A DNA stretch of 64,000 nt from CAWJMD01 sp963700925 (GTDB lineage: Bacteria > Actinomycetota > Actinomycetes > Actinomycetales > CAWJMD01). Position 1 is the stretch's first letter. The number at the start of each line of letters is the position of its first letter. Of this stretch, positions 1 to 7,923 are shown piece by piece. The position numbers were made by a program, and so were the translations under genes. The DNA lies in NCBI GenBank assembly GCA_963700925.1, contig OY969553.1, forward strand, positions 1,488,001 to 1,552,000, read 5' to 3'. The notes below the pieces were generated by a model. It did not search any database, was not told the DNA's origin, and saw nothing but the letters and a program-made list of their open reading frames with translations.

Positions 1-68
1 GCATCATTCGTGAGACGTACCATCCGCATAGCGAGACAACTCTGCAAAGTCCCAGGTCAGGGCGTTGA

Positions 69-140
69 GCCGGCACCGGGACTCGAACCCGGAACCGCCT
101 GTTTACAAGACAGGTGCGCTGCCAATTGCGCCATGCCGGC
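69..140 (-). tRNA. tRNA-Thr (anticodon TGT)
   Basis: Read on the minus strand, a complete 72-nt cloverleaf can be drawn. The 7-bp acceptor stem GCCGGCA/TGCCGGC is perfect, the D stem is GCGC/GCGC, the anticodon stem is CCTGT/ACAGG around the loop CTTGTAA (anticodon TGT, threonine), and the T arm carries TTCGAGT between CCGGG and CCCGG. No CCA is encoded, which is normal in this group. Confidence 0.96.
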
Positions 141-180
141 GGGCGGTGCCCAGTGTAGAGGCGGCTCGGACCAGGGGCGG

Positions 181-384
181 TCAGCGCCGTCCGGCACGCA
201 GCAGCGCACCAGCCGCGAGCGCCATCACCGCCAGGGCGACGAAGGCCGAGCCCAGCACGTCACCCGACGACACAGCAGCAGCCGGTCGTCCGCCTCCGGC
301 GCTGACGAGCAGCACGACGCCCACCGCAAGACACGCGGCGCCCACGATCGCGAGCGACCGGTACACAGCCCGGACGCGCGACAT
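181..384 (-). CDS. small two-helix membrane protein
   Basis: This 67-residue protein has two hydrophobic stretches, roughly residues 11-30 and 44-62, with an Arg-rich N-terminus and a basic C-terminal tail, so it is probably a two-pass inner-membrane protein. I do not recognise a family. Its ATG shares a base with the TGA of the gene upstream (TGATG), which implies translational coupling; a GTG one codon earlier is the alternative start. It is the last gene of a four-gene run that begins with a STAS-domain protein, so a role in that regulatory set is likely but unproven. Confidence 0.65.
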   Translation of the reverse strand: MSRVRAVYRSLAIVGAACLAVGVVLLVSAGGGRPAAAVSSGDVLGSAFVALAVMALAAGALLRAGRR

Positions 385-575
385 CACAGCAGGCTCGGGA
401 CCGAGTGCAACGCCATGTCGGTGGCACGGGTGAGGATGTCCTCGAGCTCGTCGAGCCGAGCGACGGCGACACGCGCACCCGCCTCGTCACCGTGATGCTC
501 CGCCGACGACAGGTCGAGGCGCGCGACGCGGACCTGGGCAGCCATCTCGATCAGGAACGCGGAGCTGATGGTCAT
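384..575 (-). CDS. short helical protein of the STAS operon
   Basis: A 63-residue, Ala/Arg/Glu/Leu-rich protein predicted to be mostly helical (ARVAVARLDELEDILTRAT), with no signal peptide and no recognised domain. The ATG is chosen because it overlaps the preceding stop as ATGA, and its own stop overlaps the next start. A long in-frame extension upstream exists but only reads through the neighbouring gene in the wrong frame. Its size and position suggest a partner of the regulator encoded just upstream; nothing in the sequence proves this. Confidence 0.6.
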   Translation of the reverse strand: MTISSAFLIEMAAQVRVARLDLSSAEHHGDEAGARVAVARLDELEDILTRATDMALHSVPSLL

Positions 576-1114
576 CGATCCCCTTCGGAACGTGCGGTGG
601 GAGCCCGGTACCGGGCGAGCAGCGCGGCGCCGTGGTCGGAGTCGGCCATCAGGTGGTCGAGAAGGCCCGCGGGGTCGGTGGCGGCCAGGCTGAGCGGCGA
701 GAGGGCCAGCACGGCGCCGTAACCGGCGGGCATGTGGTCGAGGGCCCCGGCCGAGCACATCACCAGCAGGTCGCCGTCCTCCATCGTCCGGCGGTCCTTG
801 CCACCGGGGAGCGCGGGCAGTAGGTGGGATCCGGCCTCGCTGACGTGCAACCCCGGTGGTGCGGCGACGCAGCGCACCGTGACCCGCCCGTCCGCGTGTA
901 GCCAGGCGTCGGTCGAGCCGCTTCGGCCCCGGTCGATGCGGGCCACGCCGGCAGCGAGCGCGGCGCCGTCGGCGACGCGCAGGTGCAGCCGCGTCCCGAC
1001 ACGCCGTACCTGGCCGGATCCACCTGGCCTCACGAGCGACTCGACCACCCACTCGCCTTCGTCGCGGGCGGTCCGGAGTGCCGGTCCGTCCCACGGCACC
1101 TCGGCCAGGCTCAT
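572..1114 (-). CDS. possible degenerate PP2C/SpoIIE-like regulator
   Basis: A 180-residue soluble protein translationally coupled (ATGA) to the STAS protein upstream. The C-terminal third contains GDLLVMCSAGALD followed by an ALLARYR ending, which resembles the GDxLLLxTDG and final strand of SpoIIE-type phosphatases. The first two thirds carry a strand-rich segment but lack the clear metal-binding Asp motifs of an active PP2C enzyme. STAS proteins are normally controlled by such phosphatases and by anti-sigma kinases, which fits the context. The call is tentative; it could be an unrelated beta-rich protein. Confidence 0.4.
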   Translation of the reverse strand: MSLAEVPWDGPALRTARDEGEWVVESLVRPGGSGQVRRVGTRLHLRVADGAALAAGVARIDRGRSGSTDAWLHADGRVTVRCVAAPPGLHVSEAGSHLLPALPGGKDRRTMEDGDLLVMCSAGALDHMPAGYGAVLALSPLSLAATDPAGLLDHLMADSDHGAALLARYRAPTARSEGDR

Positions 1115-1470
1115 CGTGGCCCGCCCTGCTCGGGAAGCAGGGGGGTCTCGACCTGCAGCACGTCGGCGAGGCCGGTGCGCCGCAGCAGATCGAGGTTGCT
1201 CTCACTCGGCGACCGCAGGACGACCAGGCCGCCCCGCTGGTGACAGTGCCGGTTCGCCCAGAGCAGGGCCGCGACCGTCCCTGACGAGAGCCGTTGAAGC
1301 CCAGACACATCCACGACGACCCGTGCACCACCTTCGAGGAAGGCGTCCCTGACCAGGGACCGCAGGCGGCTGAGTCCGGCGGGCAGCGTGCGGTCGTCCA
1401 GCACGATCACGACGTCGTGCCTGGCACCGGCAAGGTGACGCAACGCGCTGAAGTGGGCCGTCTGCGTCAT
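1111..1470 (-). CDS. STAS-domain anti-sigma factor antagonist-like protein
   Basis: A 119-residue protein made of one STAS domain. The segment RVVVDVSGLQRLSSGTVAAL corresponds to the strand-loop-helix that carries the phosphorylated Ser/Thr in SpoIIAA/RsbV proteins, and the Ser pair before GTVA is in the right place. The ATG is preceded by GGGAGGA six bases upstream. It is the first gene of a four-gene coupled operon and is divergent from a response regulator gene. By family it would bind an anti-sigma kinase in the cytoplasm; no kinase gene is seen nearby. Confidence 0.75.
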   Translation of the reverse strand: MTQTAHFSALRHLAGARHDVVIVLDDRTLPAGLSRLRSLVRDAFLEGGARVVVDVSGLQRLSSGTVAALLWANRHCHQRGGLVVLRSPSESNLDLLRRTGLADVLQVETPLLPEQGGPR

Positions 1471-1636
1471 GGGTCCTCCCCTGCGAAGCCCGCCGTCGGC
1501 GTCCGACCCTCCGGTGGGTTTCAGGGTGCACGGTCCGTGTTGCGACGGACCCGTCCTCCAGTTTGCGGTTGTGTGACGACTGGATGGCCGTGCGGCGTAG
1601 CTGGGTGCTGCGGCCCGGTGCTGGCACGATGACGTC
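1471..1636. other. divergent intergenic region
   Basis: The 166 bases between the STAS operon (leftward) and the response regulator (rightward) must hold both promoters. I see no confident -35/-10 pair or operator, only GC-rich sequence and the STAS gene's ribosome-binding site at its left edge. Confidence 0.5.
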
Positions 1637-2365
1637 GTGGGGAACCGGCTCCTGGTGGTGGAGGACGACGACGGCATCCGTGCCGCCGTCTGTCTCGCCC
1701 TGGAGGAGGAGGGTTACGAGGTCGAGGACCGCGCGAGCGCCGAGGGGGCTCTCGAGCTGCTCGCGGTCACCGCAGTCGATCTCATGGTCGTCGACCTGAT
1801 GCTCGGAGGCATGGACGGCTTCACGCTGATCCGGGCGGTGCGGGCACGGCACGACGCCCCGATCGTGGTGCTCAGCGCCCGTGACGACACCCACGACATC
1901 GTGGCGGCCCTCGAGGCAGGTGCGGACGACTACCTGACCAAGCCGTTCGAGCTGAAGGAGCTCACGGCCAGGCTCCGTGCACTGCGCCGCCGCTCCGGCG
2001 CCGCGCGTCCGGCCGTACCGCTCGAGGACGACGTGCTCGTGCTCGACCGGCGCGAGGACGGGCAGAGCGGTCAGGGCGGCCGGCTGGTGCTGGACGCCAG
2101 GGCCGGACGCGTGCACCGCGGCGGAGAGGACGTTCGCCTCACGGTGACCGAGTTCCGTCTGCTCAGCGAGCTGGCATCGCCCCCCGGCCGGGTCCTGAGC
2201 CGCCAGGCTCTGCTCTCGAGCGTCTGGGACCGGGGATTCTTCGGCGACGAACGGATCGTCGACGTCCACGTGCGCCGGCTCCGCACCAAGATCGAGCGCG
2301 ATGCCGGCCACCCCGAGCTCGTCGTCACCGTTCGCGGCCTGGGGTACCGGCTGGACCCGCAGTGA
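1637..2365 (+). CDS. OmpR-family response regulator
   Basis: A 242-residue two-component response regulator. The receiver domain (about 1-115) shows the acidic pocket EDDD at 9-12, the phospho-acceptor Asp53 in VVDLML and Lys102 in TKPF. After a linker lengthened by an Asp/Gly-rich stretch, a winged-helix DNA-binding domain (about 145-240) ends with the typical DVHVRRLRTKIE and VRGLGYRLDP. The GTG start gives the expected N-terminus. The downstream histidine kinase overlaps by GTGA, so the pair is co-translated and the kinase is its presumed partner. The signal and target genes are unknown. Confidence 0.92.
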   Translation: MGNRLLVVEDDDGIRAAVCLALEEEGYEVEDRASAEGALELLAVTAVDLMVVDLMLGGMDGFTLIRAVRARHDAPIVVLSARDDTHDIVAALEAGADDYLTKPFELKELTARLRALRRRSGAARPAVPLEDDVLVLDRREDGQSGQGGRLVLDARAGRVHRGGEDVRLTVTEFRLLSELASPPGRVLSRQALLSSVWDRGFFGDERIVDVHVRRLRTKIERDAGHPELVVTVRGLGYRLDPQ

Positions 2366-3771
2366 CCCCCGAGGGCTCGCGTCCACCACGACGGTGGCCC
2401 AGCCCGCGCCTCGGGCTGCGCGGCACCGTCACGCTCACCTTCGCAGCCGGTGCCCTCGTGCTCTCGACCGTGATGGCGATCGGCACCTACCTGGTGGCAC
2501 GAGACTTCCTGGTCGAGCAGCGCGAGCAGTCGGCGATCGGCCAAGCGTTCGCGGATGCCTCGTTCGTGCGCGAGGGGCTGCTCACCGCCGGCGAGGAGGT
2601 CAACGACGCGCTCAGTGACTTCTCACCGCCGGCCGACTCCGTCGTGTTCGTGCGGCGCGGGGGCCAGTGGTACTCGTCGTCGCTCATCGCCACCAGCGAC
2701 AGCGTTCCCGCGGAGGTCCGCACGCAGGTCGAGCAAGGGGGCGCGGGCCTGGCCTGGTCACAGGTGGGTGGGCAGGCCGCCGTCGTGGTGGGCACCGCTG
2801 TGCCGGCAGTCGACGCGGAGTTCTACGAGCTGACCCGCACGGTCGAGCTCGGCCGGACCCTCGACACCCTGCAGGTCACGCTGACCGTCTTCGCGGTGCT
2901 GACGACCCTTGCGGGTGCGGTGCTCGGACGGTGGTCCGCCCGTCGGGTGCTGGCGCCGCTCGACGTGGTCGCCGCAGCCACGGCGCGCATCGCGGGTGGC
3001 GACCTGCGGACCCGGCTGCCCAGCACCGACGACCCCGAGCTCGTGACGATCATCGGCTCCTTCAACGCGATGGTCGACGCGCTCGCGGATCGGGTCGAGC
3101 GCGACGCCCGGTTCACTGCCGACGTCAGCCACGAGCTGCGCTCTCCCCTGACCACGCTGACCACCAGCGTCCAGGTGATGCAGCAGCGTCGTCAGCAGAT
3201 GCCACCGCCGGCCCAGCGGGCGCTCGACCTCGTCGTCCAGGAGCTCGCGCGGTTCCGGTCCGCCCTCGAGGACCTGCTCGAGCTCGGACGGCTCGACTCG
3301 GCGTTCGGGGAGCAGGTCCGCACACGCGTAGAGCTGCGGGTGGTGGTCGACGAGACTCTGCGGTTGAGCGGCCGCGAGCCGGTACTCGTCGACCTCGCCT
3401 CTGACAGAGGAGGTCTCGTCGTCAGCATCGACAAGCGCCAGATCAACCGGGCGCTCGTGAACCTGTTCGAGAATGCGGACATGCACGGCGGTGGACTCAC
3501 CGCCGTCACGTTGCAGCGTGTCTGGCCGGTCGCCGAGGTCCTGGTCGACGACGCGGGAGCGGGTGTCTCCGCAGCCGACCGCGAGCGCATCTTCGACCGT
3601 TTCGTGCGCGGTGGTTCACGCGGGTCGCGTCCGGGCACGGGCCTGGGCCTGAGCCTCGTCACGGAGACGTTGCGGGCCCACGGAGGGTCGGTGCGGTACG
3701 TCGACCGACCGGGCGGCGGTGCGCGCTTCATCGTGCATCTGCCACTGGCCCCCGCGGAGCGTCTGCGATGA
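2362..3771 (+). CDS. membrane sensor histidine kinase
   Basis: A 469-residue sensor kinase. Transmembrane helices lie at about 18-44 and 168-190 and enclose an extracytoplasmic sensor region of about 120 residues. A HAMP segment follows, then the phospho-acceptor box DVSHELRSPL (His near 256), and a HATPase domain with NLFENADMHGGG, DAGAGV and GTGLGLSLV. The layout resembles MtrB/CseC-type actinobacterial kinases. The start overlaps the regulator stop (GTGA), and the stop overlaps the following lipoprotein gene (ATGA), so the three proteins should be made together. Confidence 0.93.
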   Translation: MTPEGSRPPRRWPSPRLGLRGTVTLTFAAGALVLSTVMAIGTYLVARDFLVEQREQSAIGQAFADASFVREGLLTAGEEVNDALSDFSPPADSVVFVRRGGQWYSSSLIATSDSVPAEVRTQVEQGGAGLAWSQVGGQAAVVVGTAVPAVDAEFYELTRTVELGRTLDTLQVTLTVFAVLTTLAGAVLGRWSARRVLAPLDVVAAATARIAGGDLRTRLPSTDDPELVTIIGSFNAMVDALADRVERDARFTADVSHELRSPLTTLTTSVQVMQQRRQQMPPPAQRALDLVVQELARFRSALEDLLELGRLDSAFGEQVRTRVELRVVVDETLRLSGREPVLVDLASDRGGLVVSIDKRQINRALVNLFENADMHGGGLTAVTLQRVWPVAEVLVDDAGAGVSAADRERIFDRFVRGGSRGSRPGTGLGLSLVTETLRAHGGSVRYVDRPGGGARFIVHLPLAPAERLR

Positions 3772-4418
3772 CGGCAGGACGCCGGCTCGCGCTGCTCGGC
3801 GCCACGGCGATCTCGGTGGCCCTGGTCGCGGGATGTGGTCTGCCCGAGGAGGGCACCGGCCGCCCGATCGAGTCCGGGGACGTGCCGTACGAGCTGCTGA
3901 GCCCGACACCCGCGCCCAAGCTGACGCCGACTCTGATCGGCCCCGAGGTCACCACGCCGGAGGTCTACCTGCTGGACGACCAGGACCGGCTGGTCCCGGT
4001 GCTGCTCCCCGTCGACGCAGGCACTGTCGGGGCGGTCGCGCGACAGGTGCTGACCGACCTCGAGGACGGACCCTCGCTCGCGCAGCGTCAGGAGGGCCTG
4101 TCGAGCCCACTGACCGCCGGCGTCGAGCTCCGCCTCCGGCGGGTCACCGGGCGCACCGCGGAGGTCGAGGTCGCTCAGGCCCTGCGCCGGCCCTCCGCTG
4201 ACCAGCTGCCGCTGGTGGTGGGGCAGATCGTGCTCTCGCTGACGTCCATCGAGGGGCTGGACGCGGTGGTGCTGCTGAGCGACGGCGAACCGGTCGACGC
4301 ACCACTCCCGGGGGGTGCGCGCATCAAGGCCCCGGTGACGCGGACGGACTACGCCGTCCTGCTCGCATCTCCGGCTACGTCTGCCACGACGGCCGCCACG
4401 CCGCCTGAGGTCCCCTGA
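3768..4418 (+). CDS. GerMN-domain lipoprotein of a two-component operon
   Basis: A 216-residue lipoprotein. A signal peptide ends in the lipobox LVAGC (Cys23). The mature part, about 60-195, looks like a single GerMN domain, with the LLPVDAGTVGAVARQVLTDL and QLPLVVGQIVLSL helices of that fold. The C-terminus is a Thr/Ala/Pro tail. It overlaps the kinase gene by ATGA. This is reminiscent of MtrA-MtrB-LpqB, where the lipoprotein modulates the kinase, but LpqB is more than twice as long and has an extra C-terminal domain. A role as accessory sensor is inferred from the coupling. Confidence 0.8.
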   Translation: MTAGRRLALLGATAISVALVAGCGLPEEGTGRPIESGDVPYELLSPTPAPKLTPTLIGPEVTTPEVYLLDDQDRLVPVLLPVDAGTVGAVARQVLTDLEDGPSLAQRQEGLSSPLTAGVELRLRRVTGRTAEVEVAQALRRPSADQLPLVVGQIVLSLTSIEGLDAVVLLSDGEPVDAPLPGGARIKAPVTRTDYAVLLASPATSATTAATPPEVP

Positions 4419-4437
4419 GCGAGTTCGCGCCCTGTGC

Positions 4438-4833
4438 CTAGGTAGCCGCCTCCTCCAGCAGGGGCAGCATCTCGTCCAGCTCGAAGAAGACGGCGATCTC
4501 GCGGGCCGACCTGTCGCCACCGTCGGGGTCGGCCCCGGCTGCGAGCAGGGCACGAACGGTGCGCTCCGACCGCCGGAACACGGCCGCGCCGAGCGCAGTC
4601 TGGCCGCGGTCGTTGACGCGCTCGGTGTCGGCGCCGCGGGCGAGCAGGGCCTCGACGGTGTCGGGGTGGTCGTGGTACGCCGCCAGCATCAGCAGCGAGT
4701 CCCCCTGTCCGCTGGTCAGGTTCGCGGGCAGCCCGGCGTCGAGCAGGCGGGTGAGCTCGTCGGTCACGCCCGCCCGGGCGAGGTCGAGTGCCCGCTGCAG
4801 GAACGCCAGCTCGTCATCAGTCAGGTCGCTCAT
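4438..4833 (-). CDS. ankyrin-repeat protein
   Basis: A 131-residue cytoplasmic protein with about three ankyrin repeats, recognisable by GDSLLMLAAYHDHPDTVEALLARGAD, GQTALGAAVFRRSERTVRALLAAGAD written here as two consecutive 33-residue units between residues 45 and 110, plus a degenerate first unit. Such proteins are protein-binding scaffolds. No enzymatic motif is present. It is transcribed towards the end of the two-component operon and has no obvious operon partner except a tiny gene upstream on the same strand. Confidence 0.85.
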   Translation of the reverse strand: MSDLTDDELAFLQRALDLARAGVTDELTRLLDAGLPANLTSGQGDSLLMLAAYHDHPDTVEALLARGADTERVNDRGQTALGAAVFRRSERTVRALLAAGADPDGGDRSAREIAVFFELDEMLPLLEEAAT

Positions 4834-4854
4834 GAAGGGCGACTCTAGAACCCT

Positions 4855-4989
4855 TCAGGCACCGCCGAGCGGACCCGCATCGATGTCCGCATCCGGATCG
4901 TCGCGGTCCTCGTCGTCGATCTCGACCACACGCTCGTCGGCGTCCGTCCGGTCATTCAGGCCGTCTGGACCCACGTCGTTCTCGGACAC
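4855..4989 (-). CDS. 44-residue acidic peptide
   Basis: A short reading frame with a GTG start preceded by a strong GAGGAGG ribosome-binding site four bases upstream. The product is extremely acidic (about 40% Asp/Glu, for example EIDDEDRDDPDADID) and has no hydrophobic core, so it is probably disordered. I do not recognise it. The good Shine-Dalgarno sequence, the C-ended codons and a position 22 bases upstream of the ankyrin gene on the same strand support a real gene. A chance frame cannot be excluded. Confidence 0.5.
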   Translation of the reverse strand: MSENDVGPDGLNDRTDADERVVEIDDEDRDDPDADIDAGPLGGA

Positions 4990-5088
4990 TGGTCCTCCTC
5001 TCGTCGGCAACCCTTGGGCCATTCGTCGCTACAGCGATCCTGGCCCTCGGTGCTTTGCCCGTCGACTCGGAACTGACCGTCGAAACGC

Positions 5089-5877
5089 TCAGAGCGCAGT
5101 GCTGGGGACGAGAACCGACAAGCACGTCACGCAGCCCTCGAGCTTCTCGAACTCGCTGATGTCGACCGTGACGGGGTCGAAGCCCAGGTCGGCGAGCCAC
5201 TCGGCGGTTCGGGGGGCCGACGCAGCCATCAGCACGGTGCCGCCACTCAGCGGCACGACGTGCGCGCCCGGCTCCTCCGGCGCATCACGCCAACGGGCGA
5301 AGGGCGCCGGGTCGACCAGGCCCGGCCAGCCGACGAAGGTCGCGTCGGGCAAGGCGGTGACGGCCGACTTCAGGTGCAGCACAGCGCGCAGCTCCACCGG
5401 CACGACCGTGCGTCCGAGCGGCGCCAACAGCTCGCGGAGCCGGCGGATGCCCTCACCCGAGGTGCGTCCCCCTCGTCCGACATAGACGGTGTCGCCGACC
5501 TGCAGCACGTCGCCGCCGTCGAGCGTGCCGGGCGGATCGATGGCCGCGACACGCAGACCGAGGTCGCTGACCGCCTGCTCGACCGCGACGGTCTCGCCGC
5601 GCCTCTTCTCGGCGCCGGGCCGCGTGATCACGGCCAGGTCGTCGACGACCACCACCGCGTCCTCCACGAACACCGAGTCGGGGTGATCCGGCGCGGCAGG
5701 CACCTCGCGCACCGTCCAGCCGTTCGCGGCCAGTGCCTCTCGGTAGGCGTCGTGCTGTCGCCGCGCGAGGTCGACGTCAACCGGCTGCCGCTCGATGTGC
5801 GTGACCAGGCCCTCCGCGAGCCGCTCGACCGGAGGCCGCACCAGCGCGACTCCCCCGGCGTCGCCCGGCGACGACAT
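5089..5877 (-). CDS. dimethylarginine dimethylaminohydrolase (DDAH) family
   Basis: A 262-residue guanidino-group-modifying enzyme. By family it hydrolyses N-omega-methylated arginines to citrulline and methylamines; arginine deiminase-like use of other guanidino compounds is also possible. The catalytic set is visible: the acidic FVEDAVVV near residue 70, LDGGDVL near 120, the His of RAVLHLKSAVTAL and the nucleophile Cys252 in VTCLSV. The length is normal. Its ATG overlaps the stop of the DsbA-like gene (TGATG), so it is the last gene of an operon dealing with copper and thiols, an unusual context for this family. Confidence 0.88.
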   Translation of the reverse strand: MSSPGDAGGVALVRPPVERLAEGLVTHIERQPVDVDLARRQHDAYREALAANGWTVREVPAAPDHPDSVFVEDAVVVVDDLAVITRPGAEKRRGETVAVEQAVSDLGLRVAAIDPPGTLDGGDVLQVGDTVYVGRGGRTSGEGIRRLRELLAPLGRTVVPVELRAVLHLKSAVTALPDATFVGWPGLVDPAPFARWRDAPEEPGAHVVPLSGGTVLMAASAPRTAEWLADLGFDPVTVDISEFEKLEGCVTCLSVLVPSTAL

Positions 5878-6680
5878 CAGCCCTCTCCCTCACCGCCGCG
5901 GGCGGCGTTGATCGCGTCTTCGAGCCCCTGCTTGCTCGGGTTCTCCACGGTGGTGCCGTTCACCCTCACCCACGGGGTGCCCGGCAACCCGGCCGCCGAC
6001 GCGTCGTCGGTCACCTTCGCCACGAAGTCCGCGTACGTGCCGTCCTCGATGCACTGCGTGCTCGCATCGCTCGCACCGGCCAGTTCGGCGATCTGGGCGA
6101 TCACCTCGTCGGCCAGGCCGCTGCCGCCCTCCTCGGGCTGGTTGTCGTACAACGCCTTGAGATAGGGCTCGAACGCGTCGGGGTCGTGCTCCGCGACGCA
6201 GTAGGCGGCGCTCGCGGCCCGGGTCGAGTACTTGGTGCCCGACGAGGCATCGTCCAGGATCGCCACCGGCACGTACTCGAGCTTGATCTCACCCTTCTCG
6301 GCCAGCTCCGTGAGAGCTGCGCCGCTCTCCGTCTCGAAGGCCTTGCACGCCGGGCAGATGAAGTCGAGGTAGACACTCACCGTCACGTCAGAGTCGTCCG
6401 GTCCCACCACGACCCCACCCACATCGCTGAGACCGGCTGGGCCCTCGGCGTTCTCGGAGGTTTGGTTGCGAGCTGACTGAACGGCGATGACCACGCCGAC
6501 GATCAGCGCCAGCGCCACCGCGACGGTGAGGCCGATGATCAGGCCCTTCTGGCGGCGGGCTTTCGACTCGGCTTCCAGCCGCATCTGCGTGGCCTTCTCG
6601 CGCGCGGCGCTCTGGCGCTGGGTCTTGCTCAGCTTGCCGGGCTGCTGGGTTGGGTCACCGGTGGGTGTCTTCGGGGTCAT
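5877..6680 (-). CDS. membrane-anchored DsbA-like thioredoxin-fold protein
   Basis: A 267-residue protein with a basic cytoplasmic head of about 45 residues, one transmembrane helix (about 46-68) and an extracytoplasmic DsbA/thioredoxin domain. The redox motif CPAC lies at about 109-112 after YLDFI, and the cis-Pro region is GLPGTPWVRVNG. By family it would form or isomerise disulfides in exported proteins. It overlaps the MauE-like gene upstream (ATGA) and the DDAH gene downstream (TGATG). DsbA-like and MauE/DoxX-like proteins often work together, which suits their neighbourhood. Confidence 0.9.
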   Translation of the reverse strand: MTPKTPTGDPTQQPGKLSKTQRQSAAREKATQMRLEAESKARRQKGLIIGLTVAVALALIVGVVIAVQSARNQTSENAEGPAGLSDVGGVVVGPDDSDVTVSVYLDFICPACKAFETESGAALTELAEKGEIKLEYVPVAILDDASSGTKYSTRAASAAYCVAEHDPDAFEPYLKALYDNQPEEGGSGLADEVIAQIAELAGASDASTQCIEDGTYADFVAKVTDDASAAGLPGTPWVRVNGTTVENPSKQGLEDAINAARGGEGEG

Positions 6681-7249
6681 GACGTGACAGTCCTTGTCGT
6701 CGTGTCGTTCTCGTCGTTCTCGTCGTCGTCGATGTCGTAGTCGTCGGTGTCGTCATGCGCGGCGGGGAGCGGGCCGTGTAGCCAGCCGTCCACCGAGATG
6801 CGGGTGCGTGGCCAGCGGGCGAGGACCAGGGCAAGGAGAAGCAGCGCCGCGTCGCGCACGATCTCCTCGGTGTACCGCGTCTCGTCGGCCCCTACCTCGC
6901 CGCCCCCGCCGAAGCAGCCGCAGTCGATCGACAGCCCGCGCGCGGCCGCAGACGCCACCCCGATGATGAAGGCGACCAGCAGCACCGCCGACACCACGGC
7001 GGCGAAACGGGTCGCGACGCCCACCAGCAGCACCAGCGCCAGCACGACCTCGAGCGCCGGCAGCCCGTAGCCGACGACCGGCACCAGCGACTCGGGCAGC
7101 AGCCGGTACGCGCGCACGGCCCGCAGGCTCGCGCCCGTGTCAGGCAGCTTGAGGGCACCGGCGACCGCGAACACGCCCGCCAGCACGAGCCGGATCACCA
7201 GTCCGACCCAGGGCCCCGCCGTGTGCCAACGGGCGCTCGCAGAAGCCAT
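6677..7249 (-). CDS. MauE/DoxX-family redox membrane protein
   Basis: A four-helix membrane protein of 190 residues, with helices at about 15-35, 55-75, 80-100 and 130-147. The motif CGCFGGGG after helix three is the MauE-type cysteine pair, thought to pass electrons to periplasmic thiol proteins. The C-terminal tail is strikingly acidic (DDTDDYDIDDDENDEND). The ATG shares a base with the CopC stop (TGATG); a GTG one codon upstream is possible. The ATGA overlap with the DsbA-like gene downstream suggests this protein is its redox partner. Confidence 0.87.
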   Translation of the reverse strand: MASASARWHTAGPWVGLVIRLVLAGVFAVAGALKLPDTGASLRAVRAYRLLPESLVPVVGYGLPALEVVLALVLLVGVATRFAAVVSAVLLVAFIIGVASAAARGLSIDCGCFGGGGEVGADETRYTEEIVRDAALLLLALVLARWPRTRISVDGWLHGPLPAAHDDTDDYDIDDDENDENDTTTRTVTS

Positions 7250-7923
7250 CACTCGGCGGGCCCACGCTCACGCCGGAACAGCCACAGCCCAGCGGCGGCC
7301 AACACCACCACGAGGGCACCGACACCCAGCCACAGCGGCCACGACGGCCCGCCCGCGTCGGAGTCGGCAGACACCGGTTCGGCGTCGTCGGTCGCCGCAT
7401 CACCAGACTCGGTCGAGGGACTCGACGTCGACGGGCCGGACGTCGCCGTGGCCGAGGGGGGCGTGCTGGTGGGCGCCTGGCTGGTCGTCGGCGCGGGCGC
7501 ATCCGGCGGTGAGGTCGGGTCGGGTGGGCGAGTGGCTGCCGTGGCCGTGAAGGTCAGGTTTCCGTCGATCGGGTGCCCGTCCGCTGAGGTGGCTCGCCAC
7601 AGCACCGTGTACGCGCCCGTCGCCAGCCGCTCGGGCATCGGCTGCACCACGGTCTGGCCGTCCACGGTCGGGGCGGCCAGCTCGAGTGCCCCCTTGGGCC
7701 CTTCGATCTGCACGGCCGTCCCGAGTGTCTGCACCGACTGGTCGAACGTCAGGGTGACCTGTGCCGGAGCAGGCACGCTGGCCCCGTCCTTGGGATCGCT
7801 CGAGCGCAGCACGTTGTGCGCCTGAGCGGGGGCGATGCCGACGAGCACCGACGCGCTGCCGAGCAGCGCGGCGAGGAGCAGGGCAGACGTGAACCGTGAG
7901 AGAGAGAAGGGTGTCAAGAGCAC
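7249..7923 (-). CDS. CopC-like copper-binding membrane-anchored protein
   Basis: A 224-residue exported protein. A signal peptide ends at AQA, and the mature protein begins with His (HNVLRSSDPKDG), as CopC proteins do, where this His ligates Cu(II). The beta-sandwich spans about 35-125 (LTFDQSVQ, YTVLWRATSADGHPIDG). A Ser/Thr/Pro-rich spacer leads to a C-terminal membrane helix (about 195-213) and a short RRERG tail. No CopD half follows, so it is a CopC-only form. Its start lies inside the end of the upstream kinase gene (10-base overlap), so the two are co-transcribed. Confidence 0.88.
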   Translation of the reverse strand: MLLTPFSLSRFTSALLLAALLGSASVLVGIAPAQAHNVLRSSDPKDGASVPAPAQVTLTFDQSVQTLGTAVQIEGPKGALELAAPTVDGQTVVQPMPERLATGAYTVLWRATSADGHPIDGNLTFTATAATRPPDPTSPPDAPAPTTSQAPTSTPPSATATSGPSTSSPSTESGDAATDDAEPVSADSDAGGPSWPLWLGVGALVVVLAAAGLWLFRRERGPAE

